64,000 nucleotides of DNA from Flavobacterium sp. Root901 (GTDB lineage Bacteria; Bacteroidota; Bacteroidia; Flavobacteriales; Flavobacteriaceae): NCBI RefSeq assembly GCF_001429765.1, contig NZ_LMJB01000001.1:604346-668345 (forward strand), in the 5' to 3' direction. Made by a program: the position numbers and the translations under genes. The notes below the pieces were generated by a model. It searched no databases and was not told where the DNA came from. It saw only the letters and a program-made list of their open reading frames with translations. Shown here one piece after another: positions 33,286-42,824 of the stretch (its first letter is position 1; each line of letters begins with the position of its first letter).

Positions 33286-33693
33286 TTATAATATAATTTT
33301 AATTTTCGAATCTTTGTCTATAACAAATTTAGCATCTTTATAAGAAGGAGGTCCCATAAATCCTTTAGCATTATTTGAGGCTGCATAATCTTCAGAAGGG
33401 ATTCCCATCATATTTTTGTCCAGCATTCCATTATTATTTTCGTCATGATAAGTTGAAATTGCATATTCTCCAGCCGGAAGATTTTCAAATGTTACTGCAG
33501 CTTCATTATTTTTAATTTCAGATGTAAGGCTTTTGTATGACGTTTTAAGAAATGTACCATCTGAATTGTACAAACCTACTCTAACAATTCCTGTATTGTT
33601 TTTTAAACCGGAAACAGTAACCGTTAATTTTACATTTTGAGCAGACATTAAGCTGCAGATAAATAACGTGATTATGGTAATAATTTTGGTCAT
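33286..33693 (-). CDS. DUF2141 secreted protein
   Basis: 135 residues with a signal peptide at 1-18 (ends CSLMSAQ). The mature domain has VTVSGLKNNTGIVRVGLYN, FENLPAGEYAISTYHDENNNGMLDKNMMGIPSE and GPPSYKDAKFVIDKD, the DUF2141 pattern. The role of the family is unknown. The DENNNGMLD loop resembles a calcium site. It lies 45 bases upstream of the TPR-like gene. Confidence 0.88.
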   Translation of the reverse strand: MTKIITIITLFICSLMSAQNVKLTVTVSGLKNNTGIVRVGLYNSDGTFLKTSYKSLTSEIKNNEAAVTFENLPAGEYAISTYHDENNNGMLDKNMMGIPSEDYAASNNAKGFMGPPSYKDAKFVIDKDSKIKIIL

Positions 33694-33866
33694 GGCTTTG
33701 TTTTTTTTAAAGATTTTAAGTGACTGATTGACTAAGGTTTTAAATTTTTTTATTGATGATTAAAACTCTGTTTGTTAATTTATACTTCAAAAGTATGTCA
33801 GATTTTATGGTTTAAAAATTAAATAATACCGAGTTGTTGATTTTGGTTACTGAATTGTTTTTTTTG

Positions 33867-33964
33867 AGGTTCTGAGGTTCTAAGGTGCTAAGGTTCTAAG
33901 GTATTATCTAAAAAGTTGCCAAGAGAAAAACTCAGAACCTTAGCACCTTAGAACCTCAGAACCT
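33867..33964. repeat. Long inverted repeat of the CTTAG/CTCAG family
   Basis: The arms 33867-33900 and 33931-33964 match at 33 of 34 positions and are built from 7-8 base steps such as AAGGTTCT and GAGGTTCT. It ends one base before the TonB receptor stop region and may act as that gene's terminator. The rest of this 272-base gap is AT-rich with no gene. Confidence 0.85.
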
Positions 33965-33965
33965 T

Positions 33966-36131
33966 TTAAAGATTCTTCAACTGATTTTCATTTTTATCCT
34001 GGCTGATGGTCCAGAAGAAACCTACGAAGAAAAATCTGTCTGCTGTTGGGGTAATAGCCTGTCTGTTATATACTCCGTTTGGATCTGGTAATTTTGCATA
34101 ATCGTATCCAAAAATATTTTGCGTTCCTAAAATGTTTGAAACTGAGAAATAAAGGATTTTTTGTGTTGTTAATAAATATGCCCAGTTAAAACTCAGACTA
34201 TTGTAGGATTTTGTTTTTCCATTCATGAATTGCGTTTGATTTGGATCGTTGTACGGACGACCTGAACTGTAACTATTTGTAAATCCGATTTGTGATTTCC
34301 AGTCTGTAATGAAATATTTAGTTACAACAGATAATGTATGATTTGCTATAAAACTTGGCGTTGTCATGGTTGGAAAATTTTTATACTGTCTTTCAGAATC
34401 GATATAAGAATATGAAATCCAGTATTCTAAATTTTTATACAAATTGCTGTCTCTCCAAAATAAATCCAGTCCTTTTGCATAACCTGAACCGTTATTATTG
34501 AATACCGAATTGTACTGAATATCCCTTGTATTGTATTGTACTAAATTGCTGTAATCCTTGTAGTAAGCTTCTGCCCTAAAAGTTTGTCCAGGCTGTGTAA
34601 ACTGATAATTCAGGATATAATGTTTTGCTTTTTCACTTTCAAACTGATGGTATTTTGAATACTTAATATAATCAACAACAGGAGTTTGAGAAAAATCTCC
34701 GTAAGCAAATGAAAACTGGCTGCTTTTTGAAACTTTATATGCCAATGAAGCTCTTGGTGCAATATTATTTTCGTTTAATAAACTGTTGTTAGAATATCTC
34801 AAACCCACTTTCATTGCCAGTTTTTTAGAAAAAAGAATATCTCCTTCGGCGTAAGCTGCAAAAATATTAGAGTCGTATCCGTTTGCAACATCTATAGAAA
34901 CATTGTCGTTAAAATCTTCGTTGAATTTTGTAATGAAATAATCTGTTCCAAAAGAAACTTTGAAATAGTTTGAAATTTTCTTTCCAAGTTTTAATTTCAA
35001 CTGTGCCGCATTTTCATCTGTATTGATATCACTAATATCGTATTTTGTTTTGTTTTTGCTGTAACCATAACTAATTCCAGTAGTTAGCTGCCATCCGGTT
35101 CCAAAAGTTCCTTTATAGGAAGAGTTAAGATAAAAGTTATTGTTATTTAAATCTGTTCTTACAGGATTTGCGAAGTTGATATTTTTCTGGTTCAGATCGA
35201 ATCTTTCAGAATCAAAAGCGGCATACAATTTAAAGATTCCGTTTGTAAAATTATATCGGTAAACGGTTTCACCTCCAAGAGACTGATAAGGACTATTCCA
35301 GTCTACATTTTGAGGAATCACAGCCTGATAAGGCGCTAAATTAATGTAAGCCATATTTACGCTCAACGAACTTTTTTTCCATTTTTGAGTATTTCCCAAA
35401 CTCAGTCCAACTGTCATTAAACCGATATCTGTTTTATTATGATCCGGCTCATCTTGAGTATTTAAAAGTAAAACACTTGACAAAGCTTCACCATATTCCG
35501 CAGAATAACCTCCTGTAGAAAAAGCAATTCCGCTGAATAAAAATGGAGAAAAACGGCTTCTTGTTGGTAAATTATTAGTGGTTGCCCCATAAGGCTGTGC
35601 AACGCGAATTCCGTCTACAAAAGTCTGCGTTTCGCTGGCTTCACCTCCGCGTACAAATAAACGGCCGTCTTCACCTACACTTTGTGTTCCCGGCAAAGTC
35701 TGCAGAGCGGCAATAATATTTCCGGCAGAACCCGCTGTTGTAACAATATCTAAAGGTTTTAAAACTGAAACCCTTGCTTTGTCTCCAGATTCTAAAGTTC
35801 CGGCTGTAATAACAACGGCATCAAGGGCATTTACATTTTCTCTTAGTTTTACCGTTTGATCTTTAAAATTGGTAACATCAATTTCTTTTTTGAAAGTTTC
35901 GAAAAGCAAAAAGCTTACTACTAAAAACTGATTTCCTGTTGAAGAAGTTTCAAAGGAGAAATCTCCTGTTTCAGAACTTGTTGCTCCGTCATAAGTACCA
36001 TCTATATAAATATTGGCACCTGCTACCGGTTTTCCTTTTTGATCTAAAACTTTTCCTGAAATAACGTTTTGTGCAAAAGTGAATGCTGTCAAAAGTAAAA
36101 AGCTAATTGTAATAAGTAATTTGGTTTTCAT
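33966..36131 (-). CDS. TonB-dependent outer membrane receptor
   Basis: About 721 residues with a signal peptide at 1-21 (ends FTFAQ). A carboxypeptidase-like regulatory domain follows (GKVLDQKGKPVAGANIYIDG), then a plug (VVITAGTLESGDKARVSVLKP, GRLFVRGGEASETQTFVDG) and a 22-strand-type barrel. It imports an unknown ligand with TonB energy. I chose the ATG at 36129-36131 because a promoter -7 element lies upstream at 36154-36161, inside the longer frame. Confidence 0.92.
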   Translation of the reverse strand: MKTKLLITISFLLLTAFTFAQNVISGKVLDQKGKPVAGANIYIDGTYDGATSSETGDFSFETSSTGNQFLVVSFLLFETFKKEIDVTNFKDQTVKLRENVNALDAVVITAGTLESGDKARVSVLKPLDIVTTAGSAGNIIAALQTLPGTQSVGEDGRLFVRGGEASETQTFVDGIRVAQPYGATTNNLPTRSRFSPFLFSGIAFSTGGYSAEYGEALSSVLLLNTQDEPDHNKTDIGLMTVGLSLGNTQKWKKSSLSVNMAYINLAPYQAVIPQNVDWNSPYQSLGGETVYRYNFTNGIFKLYAAFDSERFDLNQKNINFANPVRTDLNNNNFYLNSSYKGTFGTGWQLTTGISYGYSKNKTKYDISDINTDENAAQLKLKLGKKISNYFKVSFGTDYFITKFNEDFNDNVSIDVANGYDSNIFAAYAEGDILFSKKLAMKVGLRYSNNSLLNENNIAPRASLAYKVSKSSQFSFAYGDFSQTPVVDYIKYSKYHQFESEKAKHYILNYQFTQPGQTFRAEAYYKDYSNLVQYNTRDIQYNSVFNNNGSGYAKGLDLFWRDSNLYKNLEYWISYSYIDSERQYKNFPTMTTPSFIANHTLSVVTKYFITDWKSQIGFTNSYSSGRPYNDPNQTQFMNGKTKSYNSLSFNWAYLLTTQKILYFSVSNILGTQNIFGYDYAKLPDPNGVYNRQAITPTADRFFFVGFFWTISQDKNENQLKNL

Positions 36132-36153
36132 ATCATTTTGATTTTTGATACAG

Positions 36154-36161
36154 CAAATGTA
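36154..36161 (-). promoter_or_regulatory. -7 element of the TonB receptor gene
   Basis: TACATTTG on the minus strand, 22 bases ahead of the chosen ATG. AAATGT...ACATTT arms surround it, which could be an operator. Confidence 0.5.
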
Positions 36162-36273
36162 TTTTAACATTTCCTGTTAAAAAATATATAATAACCCAAT
36201 TGTAGAATTTTAAGGATGAGTTGTAAATTTCTAATTTGTATCTTAGCTGTAGTGTTTTTAAAAACTATTAACT

Positions 36274-36732
36274 ATGTCAGAAAGTAAAAGAGTTTCGAAT
36301 TTGTATCAATCCATTTATAATGGAAATCCGTGGCTTGAAGTTACCTTAGCAGATACTTTAAAAGATGTAACTGCAGCTCAGGCTTATAAAAAAATTAATC
36401 CTAATTTAAACACGATTTGGGAAATTGTCAATCACCTCATTCAATGGAGAAGAAACATATTAAAACGTGTTCAGGGAGAAATAATCACAACTCCCGATCA
36501 TAATTATTTTGTACCGATTTTAGATTCATCTGAACCAGCCTGGGAACAATCACTGCAAAGTCTGGCAAAATCTCAGGAATTATGGAATGATTGTCTGAGT
36601 AATTTTAATGATGCGGATTTTGAGAAAATAGATCAAAATAATAATCATAATTTTTATGAAGATATTCACGGAATTATTCAGCATGATGTTTATCATTTGG
36701 GTCAGATTGTTATTTTGAAAAAACTACTTTAA
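36274..36732 (+). CDS. DinB-family protein
   Basis: A 152-residue four-helix protein of the DinB/YfiT group. The metal histidines are seen in NTIWEIVNHLIQWRRNIL and GIIQHDVYHLGQIVILKK. DinB proteins are metal-binding enzymes or thiol transferases of mostly unknown substrate. It is a single gene. Confidence 0.85.
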   Translation: MSESKRVSNLYQSIYNGNPWLEVTLADTLKDVTAAQAYKKINPNLNTIWEIVNHLIQWRRNILKRVQGEIITTPDHNYFVPILDSSEPAWEQSLQSLAKSQELWNDCLSNFNDADFEKIDQNNNHNFYEDIHGIIQHDVYHLGQIVILKKLL

Positions 36733-36807
36733 TTACGCTGCTGCAGCTTTGCAGAAAACTGCAAAAATCCATTAAAGATTTCCAGGGATGAAAATGCAAT
36801 ACCTTAT

Positions 36808-37383
36808 ATGAAAACAGAAAAAGAAAAAATGATCAGCGGTGAATACTATAATGCTTTTGACCCCGAATTAGTAAAAGGCCGCCGGACAGCAAAAAATCTT
36901 CTGCACAGCTTAAATGTAAAAGAATACAGAGTTACAAAAAAAGCAAAAGAAATTTTAAAAGAATTAATTCCCAATGCAGGTGAAGGTTTTTACATCGAAC
37001 CGCCTTTTCACTGCGATTATGGTTATAATATTATTGCCGGACAAAATGTTTATTTTAATGTAAACTGCGTTGTTTTGGATTGTGCCCCGGTCAATATCGG
37101 ATCGAATGTTTTTATTGCGCCAAATGTTCAGATCTATACTGCATCGCACCCGCTTGATGCCGAATTAAGAAAATCGCTTGAAAATGCTTATCCGGTTACA
37201 ATTGGAGATGACTGCTGGATTGGCGGAAACTCTGTAATCTGTCCGGGCGTTACAATTGGAAAAGGCTGCGTTATTGGAGCCGGATCTGTCGTAACAAAAG
37301 ATATTCCTGATAATTCATTAGCTGTTGGAAATCCTGCAAAAGTAATTAGAAAACTAAATCAAGAACCTGAATCAAAATCCTAA
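36808..37383 (+). CDS. Sugar O-acetyltransferase (maltose acetyltransferase-like)
   Basis: 191 residues. An N-terminal Maa-type helix pair (KEKMISGEYYNAFDPELVKGR) leads to a left-handed beta-helix with hexapeptide steps (IAPNVQIYTASHPLDAE, IGGNSVICPGVTIGKGCVIGAGSVVTKDIP). The catalytic His is in ASHPLD. It moves acetyl from acetyl-CoA to a sugar. The TAA shares a base with the ATG of the VOC gene. Confidence 0.92.
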   Translation: MKTEKEKMISGEYYNAFDPELVKGRRTAKNLLHSLNVKEYRVTKKAKEILKELIPNAGEGFYIEPPFHCDYGYNIIAGQNVYFNVNCVVLDCAPVNIGSNVFIAPNVQIYTASHPLDAELRKSLENAYPVTIGDDCWIGGNSVICPGVTIGKGCVIGAGSVVTKDIPDNSLAVGNPAKVIRKLNQEPESKS

Positions 37384-37772
37384 TGCTTACCTTAAATAAA
37401 GTCCATCATATTGCCATTTTATGCTCTGATTATCAAAAATCTAAATCTTTCTACACTGAAATTTTAGGATTGACAATTATTCGTGAAATCTATCGCGAAG
37501 AACGCCAGTCGTATAAATTAGATTTGGCTTTAAACGGAATTTATGTTATCGAATTATTTTCATTTCCAGATCCGCCAAAAAGACCTTCAAGACCAGAAGC
37601 GGTCGGTTTACGCCATTTGGCATTTGAAGTAATTAATTTAAACGAAACCGTTGCTTTTTTAACTTCCAGAAATATAGAATCAGAACCCATTCGAATTGAC
37701 GAAACAACTCAGAAACGTTTTACTTTTATTGCAGATCCTGATTTACTGCCGATAGAGTTTTATGAAAGGTAA
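37383..37772 (+). CDS. VOC-family (glyoxalase I-like, SMU1112c/YaeR type) protein
   Basis: A 129-residue dioxygenase-fold protein: KVHHIAILCSDYQKSKSFYTEILGL starts the first half, and VGLRHLAFEVINLNETVAFL and ADPDLLPIEFYER the second. The likely metal ligands are the His in HHIAI, the Glu in VIELFSFP, the His in LRHLAFEV and the Glu in PIEFYE. It may be a lactoylglutathione lyase-like enzyme. It is coupled to the acetyltransferase gene by TAATG. Confidence 0.88.
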   Translation: MLTLNKVHHIAILCSDYQKSKSFYTEILGLTIIREIYREERQSYKLDLALNGIYVIELFSFPDPPKRPSRPEAVGLRHLAFEVINLNETVAFLTSRNIESEPIRIDETTQKRFTFIADPDLLPIEFYER

Positions 37773-37797
37773 CTGTATGAATAAATAGAAAATATTT

Positions 37798-37864
37798 AAT
37801 CTCGCAAAATCGCAGAGCCGCAAAGTTTTTAAATTTTCTTGCAGCTCTGCTACTTTCCGAGATT
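37798..37864. repeat. Imperfect inverted repeat after the VOC gene
   Basis: AATCTCG (37798-37804) pairs with CGAGATT (37858-37864), and inner segments GCAGAGCCGCAA and TTGCAGCTCTGC also pair with one bulge. It may act as a terminator. Confidence 0.6.
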
Positions 37865-37970
37865 TTCTACATCGCATATCCATAAAAAACGCACTGCAAG
37901 AATTTTCCTGTTTTTATGAGTTTTAACACATTAAAATCATTACTTCCTATAAAAAACCGATTTTGATTCC

Positions 37971-37978
37971 TAATTTTG
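37971..37978 (+). promoter_or_regulatory. -7 element of the ClC gene
   Basis: TAATTTTG, 36 bases before the ATG. A small hairpin CGCATT-AA-AATGCG (37984-37997) would lie at the start of the transcript. Confidence 0.45.
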
Positions 37979-38014
37979 TAATCCGCATTAAAATGCGATT
38001 CAAATTTCCTTCTG

Positions 38015-39292
38015 ATGAACAAAACGGCGCAAATCAAAAAAAATCATCAATTTATTAAATTCCGAAAATTAGTTATTGTTTCTATTTTAATTGGCTTTCT
38101 TTCTGCTTTCCTCGGAATTTCTCTAAAAAAAATAACCGAATATTACGAAGCAATTTTCTTTCATGAGGTTTCGGTTAATCCGGTATTCTATATCATTTTT
38201 CCGGTTTTTGGCTTATCTGTAATTTATTTTCTAAGACAATATCTCTTTAAGAAAAAAGAAAATAAAGGAATCAAAGAGGTCTTTGAAAGTACCAAAACCA
38301 CAAAAAATCTTCCTTCATACAAAATTCCATCACACTTTATAAACGGTTTGCTTACTGTTGTCTTTGGAGGCTCAACCGGAATCGAAGTTTCGACCGTTGT
38401 TGCGACTGCCACAATTGGATCTGTTGCACATGAAAAAGAAAATGTATTCCGTCAGTACAAAACAGAATTAATTTGTGCCGGAGTCGCTGCCGGAGTTACA
38501 GCACTTTTCAGCAGTCCCGCTGCCGGAATTTTATTTGCTTTCGAAGTTATTTCAAGAAGAGTTACACGCGCTTTTATTATTTCAAATTGTATTGCCGTTT
38601 TAATTGCTTTTGGTTTGCTTTCTATTTTAAAAGAAGAGCCTTTATTTGCTGTTTCGATCACAACCTGGCATTTAAAAGCAATTCCGTATTTTATTCTTTT
38701 GGGAATTTTAGCCGGAATGAATTCGGTTTACCTTACGAAATGTGTTTTGTTTTTCAAATCACAATTCGGAAAAATAAATGCCCATTATTATAAAATCCTC
38801 ATTGGTTCTGCAGTATTAAGTATTTCATTGTTCATTTTTCCTCAATTGTACGGAGAAGGATATCATGCTATAAAAACTATTTTTGGAAACTCAGGAGAAA
38901 TTCCTCTCACTATAACTTTAGCCTTAACATTTATCGGGATTTTGATTCTGAAACCTGTTGTAACATCTGTCACATTAGCTTCAGGAGGCGACGGCGGTGT
39001 TTTTGCTCCAAGCTTATTTATCGGAGCTTTTTTAGGATTGTTACTGGCTTCTGTTTTAAATACGTTTTTCCATGTTCATGTAATTCCGGTTAACTTTATG
39101 ATCATCGGGATGGCTGCTGTTTTAAGTGCCAGTATTCATGCACCGTTTACGGCAATCTTTTTAGTCTGCGGATTAACAAACGATTATACTTTGTTTCTGC
39201 CAATTCTGGGAGTTTGCCTGATTTCAAAATATACTGCCAAAACAATTTATCCTTATACTGTATACAGTTATTCGCCAAGCTTAATCAAATAA
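38015..39292 (+). CDS. ClC-family chloride channel or transporter
   Basis: A 425-residue inner membrane protein with about ten helices. The three anion-site motifs are visible: GGSTGIEVSTVVATATIGS with the gating Glu, FSSPAAGILFAFEV, and GGDGGVFAPSLFIGAFLG. There is no CBS domain. Whether it is a channel or a proton exchanger cannot be read here. Three bases separate it from the HPP gene. Confidence 0.93.
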   Translation: MNKTAQIKKNHQFIKFRKLVIVSILIGFLSAFLGISLKKITEYYEAIFFHEVSVNPVFYIIFPVFGLSVIYFLRQYLFKKKENKGIKEVFESTKTTKNLPSYKIPSHFINGLLTVVFGGSTGIEVSTVVATATIGSVAHEKENVFRQYKTELICAGVAAGVTALFSSPAAGILFAFEVISRRVTRAFIISNCIAVLIAFGLLSILKEEPLFAVSITTWHLKAIPYFILLGILAGMNSVYLTKCVLFFKSQFGKINAHYYKILIGSAVLSISLFIFPQLYGEGYHAIKTIFGNSGEIPLTITLALTFIGILILKPVVTSVTLASGGDGGVFAPSLFIGAFLGLLLASVLNTFFHVHVIPVNFMIIGMAAVLSASIHAPFTAIFLVCGLTNDYTLFLPILGVCLISKYTAKTIYPYTVYSYSPSLIK

Positions 39293-39295
39293 ATT

Positions 39296-39895
39296 ATGCC
39301 CATTCAAAAAATAAAAAAAAGCTATCGCAAAACACGTTATATTCTTTATAAAGAAACTTTAATCGATTATAAAGAGCATTTTTGGTCCTTTTTAGGCTCT
39401 TTTGTTGGAATTGGAATTTTAGCCTATGTACAATCGATACACTTTTCAGGAAATGATGCTGTGTATTTAATTGGTTCGTTTGGAGCTTCCAGTGTTTTAG
39501 TTTATGGCATCATTCAAAGTCCTTTTTCCCAGCCTCGAAATTTAGTTGGGGGACATGTAATCTCGGCCCTTGTGGGTGTTACAGTCAACAAAATTGTGCC
39601 GGACATTATGTATATAGCCGCTCCATTGGCTGTTTCTATTGCAATAATTTTAATGCAGATTACAAAAACACTTCATCCGCCCGGTGGCGCGACATCACTA
39701 ATTGCTGTTATTGGTACAGAAAAAGTAAAAGCGCTTGGTTATATGTATGTACTTTCTCCCGTTTTAAGCGGAGTCCTTATTTTACTTTTAACCGCTTTGA
39801 TTTTTAATAATATGACTTCCGGCAGAAGTTATCCAAGCCACAGCACGTATCACAAACATTATCATAAGCTTAGAAAAAGACTTTCAGGAAAATAA
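39296..39895 (+). CDS. HPP-family membrane protein
   Basis: A 199-residue protein with four helices. It has the name-giving motif LHPPGGATSLIAVIG near residues 125-139 and SFGASSVLVYGIIQSPFSQPRN before it. Some plant and cyanobacterial HPP proteins carry nitrite. Here it follows a ClC gene by three bases, so the pair probably handles anions together (inference). Confidence 0.88.
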   Translation: MPIQKIKKSYRKTRYILYKETLIDYKEHFWSFLGSFVGIGILAYVQSIHFSGNDAVYLIGSFGASSVLVYGIIQSPFSQPRNLVGGHVISALVGVTVNKIVPDIMYIAAPLAVSIAIILMQITKTLHPPGGATSLIAVIGTEKVKALGYMYVLSPVLSGVLILLLTALIFNNMTSGRSYPSHSTYHKHYHKLRKRLSGK

Positions 39896-40004
39896 TTTAT
39901 ATCAAAATTTCTTGCAGGAATACTTATTACACTCAGGAAAAAATCCAAAATAAAATCTTTTCAACAAATCACGATTCCTGATTCGTATTTCGTTTTTTAT
40001 ATTT

Positions 40005-40012
40005 TACCTTTG
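40005..40012 (+). promoter_or_regulatory. -7 element ahead of the ORF-3-like gene
   Basis: TACCTTTG, 23 bases before the ATG at 40036. Confidence 0.5.
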
Positions 40013-40035
40013 ACCTCTCAATAAAAACAAAGATT

Positions 40036-40578
40036 ATGGTTTATAAATTTAGAGTAATTCTAGACGCCGAAGAAGATATTTTTAGAGATATTGCTATTCT
40101 TGAAGATGATACGCTTGAAGATTTACACAATGCAATCTTCAATGCTTTTGGTTTTGACGGATCAGAAGTTGCTTCATTTTATACTTGTGATGAAACCTGG
40201 AATCAGGAAGATGAAATTCCTCTTTTTGATACCGGCGATGTTCCGGGAGAACAAAGAACCATGAACGATTATCCGTTATCTAGTATTTTAGATAAAGAAA
40301 ATACCAAGATTATCTACGTTTATGATTTCATCAGCATGTGGACATTCTTAGTAGAATTGGCTGCGATCGAAGAGGAAGCTGTAGGCGCGACTTATCCTGA
40401 AACTTTATTTTCTCACGGAGAAATGCCAGACGAAGCAACCGAAAAAAGCTTTGAAGCCGATGATATGCACAACGACATCTACGGAGAATTTGAAGATGAT
40501 CTTGATGAAGATGATCTTGACATGTTCGAAGGAGACGACAGCTTCGAAGATTATGGGTTTGAGGAAAATTGGAACTAA
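40036..40578 (+). CDS. Plasmid pRiA4b ORF-3-like (IS1096 TnpR-like) domain protein
   Basis: 180 residues. The N-terminal part (VYKFRVILDAEEDIFRDIAI, DTLEDLHNAIFNAFGFDG) is the ORF-3-like fold; the last 40 residues are very acidic (DDLDEDDLDMFEGDDSFED). Despite the family name there is no transposon nearby. It is a common stand-alone Bacteroidota gene of unknown role. Confidence 0.8.
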   Translation: MVYKFRVILDAEEDIFRDIAILEDDTLEDLHNAIFNAFGFDGSEVASFYTCDETWNQEDEIPLFDTGDVPGEQRTMNDYPLSSILDKENTKIIYVYDFISMWTFLVELAAIEEEAVGATYPETLFSHGEMPDEATEKSFEADDMHNDIYGEFEDDLDEDDLDMFEGDDSFEDYGFEENWN

Positions 40579-40671
40579 CGTTAAGCTGCTAAGATACTTA
40601 GATTCTAAGATTCTGAGTTTTTTACTTTGAAGGATTTTTCTTATTTTTAAATTCAATTTAAAAATAATCGA

Positions 40672-41037
40672 ATGAGTCATTTTAGAAGAATTTTGGTATG
40701 GCAAAAATCAATCGCCTTAGTTACCAAAATTTACAGCACAACAAGAGCTTTTCCAAAAGAAGAAACTTTTGGATTAACTTCACAAATACGTAGAAGTTCA
40801 GTATCAATTTCAAGCAATATTGCAGAAGGATCTGGAAGAGAAAGTGCTAAAGATTTTTTACGCTTTTTATACATCTCTCTCGGTTCTGTATTTGAAATGC
40901 AGACTCAGCTCGAAATTGCAAAAAACATAATTTACATAAACGAAGAAGAATTTAACAACTTATATGAGGATAGTCGTGAGATTGAAAGAATGCTCGTATC
41001 ATTAATTAATAAAATTAAGGCCAGCAGCTCAACTTAG
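40672..41037 (+). CDS. Four-helix-bundle (23S rRNA intervening sequence-like) protein
   Basis: 121 residues: ILVWQKSIALVTKIYSTTRAFPKEETFGLTSQIRRSSVSISSNIAEGSGR and later FLYISLGSVFEMQTQLEIA. The family was named from frames inside 23S rRNA intervening sequences, but this copy is a free gene with repeats of the CTTAG family on both sides (near 40585-40615 and 41035-41066). Function unknown; family members bind nucleic acid. Confidence 0.88.
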   Translation: MSHFRRILVWQKSIALVTKIYSTTRAFPKEETFGLTSQIRRSSVSISSNIAEGSGRESAKDFLRFLYISLGSVFEMQTQLEIAKNIIYINEEEFNNLYEDSREIERMLVSLINKIKASSST

Positions 41038-41073
41038 AATCTCAGAAACTTAGAATCTCAGAAACTCAAAAAT

Positions 41074-42132
41074 ATGATAAACCTATTCAACACCCACATC
41101 GAGACGCTTGCGATACACCGCGTAGGGAATAAAAGTCGTAATGAAGCGATCTTTTTATCAGAACAGCCATTTAATCTTAATGATGAAATTGTGCCTTTGA
41201 TCAAAGAATACTTTTTTAAGCCTTTTAGAGAGAAAGAAGAAAACTATTATCAGTTTGCACACGAAGTGGACTTGGATTACAATGATATGTTTAAATATGC
41301 AACGGAGATTTTTGCGAATCCTGCAAGTACTCAGGAAGTTTCAAAAAAAATCACAAAGCATTTATATGAGCAGTCTAATCATCCGCACATTAAAAACGGA
41401 GAGGTTTATGTAACGTATTTAACAAACTTAAGCATTGATAATAATGTAGTTGACGCAATTGGGATTTTTAAAAGCGAATTGCAGTCAGACTTTTTACAGT
41501 TTGAAGAAAAAGACAGCAACCTTGAAATGATTTTACAGCAGGGAATTAACCTGAGTAAACTGGATAAAGGATGCCTGATTTTTAATTATAAAAAAGAAGA
41601 AGGATACAAAATCCTGACTGTAGACAGTAACCGTTATGACGCACGCTACTGGTTAGAGCACTTTTTATCGGTTGATGCTTTTGAAGACGAAAACTTCATC
41701 ACTAAAAAATATTTAAAATTCTGTCAAAACTTCGCAAAAGATGTTGTTTTACCAGCAGAAGACAAGAAAGAAGAAGTAATGTTTATGAACAGATCTGTGA
41801 ATTATTTCGCTAAAAATGATCAGTTTGAAGAGCAGAATTTCCTAAATGAAGTATTAGACAATCCGGACTTAATTCCTGAATTCAAAAATTATAAAGTTGA
41901 TAAAGGAGAAAAATACAGCATCGAAGATGTAACCTCATTCCCAATTGCCAATGCAGCAGTTTCTGATGCCAGAAAATCGATTAAAAACGTAATTAACCTG
42001 GATACGCACATTCAGATTAAAATGGATTTTATTAATCCTGAAAGCGCAGAAAAATTTGTTGAAAAAGGGTGGGATGAAGAAAAACAAATGTATTACTACT
42101 TAGTTTACTTCAACAAAGAAGAAAAAAGCTAA
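41074..42132 (+). CDS. Nucleoid-associated protein (NdpA/YejK family)
   Basis: A 352-residue protein. LFNTHIETLAIHRVGNKSRNEA opens the family, VTYLTNLSIDNNVVDAIGIFKSE lies centrally and LDKGCLIFNYKKEEGYKILTVD after it. YejK-type proteins bind the nucleoid. It is a single gene closed by a strong terminator. Confidence 0.88.
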   Translation: MINLFNTHIETLAIHRVGNKSRNEAIFLSEQPFNLNDEIVPLIKEYFFKPFREKEENYYQFAHEVDLDYNDMFKYATEIFANPASTQEVSKKITKHLYEQSNHPHIKNGEVYVTYLTNLSIDNNVVDAIGIFKSELQSDFLQFEEKDSNLEMILQQGINLSKLDKGCLIFNYKKEEGYKILTVDSNRYDARYWLEHFLSVDAFEDENFITKKYLKFCQNFAKDVVLPAEDKKEEVMFMNRSVNYFAKNDQFEEQNFLNEVLDNPDLIPEFKNYKVDKGEKYSIEDVTSFPIANAAVSDARKSIKNVINLDTHIQIKMDFINPESAEKFVEKGWDEEKQMYYYLVYFNKEEKS

Positions 42133-42164
42133 GAAGTTTTCATTTTCTATTACTTACTTAAAAC

Positions 42165-42204
42165 AAAAAATGGCAGTTGCAAAATGTAACTGCCATTTTT
42201 TATT
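42165..42204. terminator. Terminator after the nucleoid-associated protein gene
   Basis: AAAAAATGGCAGTT pairs with AACTGCCATTTTTT across a nine-base loop. A and T runs on both sides let it serve the convergent tetR gene as well. Confidence 0.85.
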
Positions 42205-42219
42205 TGAGGTACTGCTTGT

Positions 42220-42801
42220 TTATAAAACAGAAAATACTGTTTTTACAATATCATCATAAACTTGTTTATCTCTTTCGCCGGTGCGGGCCAAAACCCTGAT
42301 TCCGGAATAATTATTAAAGATGAATCGGGCCAAAACTCTCGCATCTTGCTGTTTAGAAATATTTCCTTGCTCCTGCCCTTTTTTAACTGCATTTGTAAAA
42401 ACTTCTTCCATTGTCTGGCTGTTGTTTTTTACAATTTTTGCAATTTCTTCATCGTGCAATGCCAGTTCGACAGAAGAATTGACCATAAAACAGCCTTTTG
42501 TAATCCGGTCTTCCAGACTTTCTAGAACTGCCTGCTTAAAAATATTGTGCAATGTTTCCTTGACATTTTCAGATTTTTCCAAAAGTTCTTTTACAATATC
42601 CTGCGACTGCTTTTGATAGCGCTGCAAGGATTTAGAAAATAACTGTTGTTTGTCTCCAAAAGTATCATACAAACTCGAACGGCTTAAACCTAAATAGTTA
42701 ACTAAATCCTGAGCCGATGTACCGTTATAACCTTTGTGCCAAAAAATTTCAATTGCTTTATCTAAAGCCTGATCTTCATTAAATTCTTTCGTTCTTGCCA
42801 T
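42220..42801 (-). CDS. TetR-family regulator (AcrR-like) of the SDR gene
   Basis: About 193 residues. The helix-turn-helix is ALDKAIEIFWHKGYNGTSAQDLVNYLGLSRSSLYDTFGDKQQLF. I chose the ATG at 42799-42801 (MARTKEFNED); the longer frame runs over the promoter at 42825-42832. It lies downstream of the SDR gene on the same strand. Its own promoter and the SDR promoter carry related palindromes, so it probably controls both. Confidence 0.9.
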   Translation of the reverse strand: MARTKEFNEDQALDKAIEIFWHKGYNGTSAQDLVNYLGLSRSSLYDTFGDKQQLFSKSLQRYQKQSQDIVKELLEKSENVKETLHNIFKQAVLESLEDRITKGCFMVNSSVELALHDEEIAKIVKNNSQTMEEVFTNAVKKGQEQGNISKQQDARVLARFIFNNYSGIRVLARTGERDKQVYDDIVKTVFSVL

Positions 42802-42824
42802 GACTTCAAAATTAAATTTCCTTA

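Noticed and set aside
40036..40578. Transposon remnant suggested by the IS1096/pRiA4b family name
   Set aside because: No transposase, terminal repeats or target duplication; the gene is intact with its own promoter.
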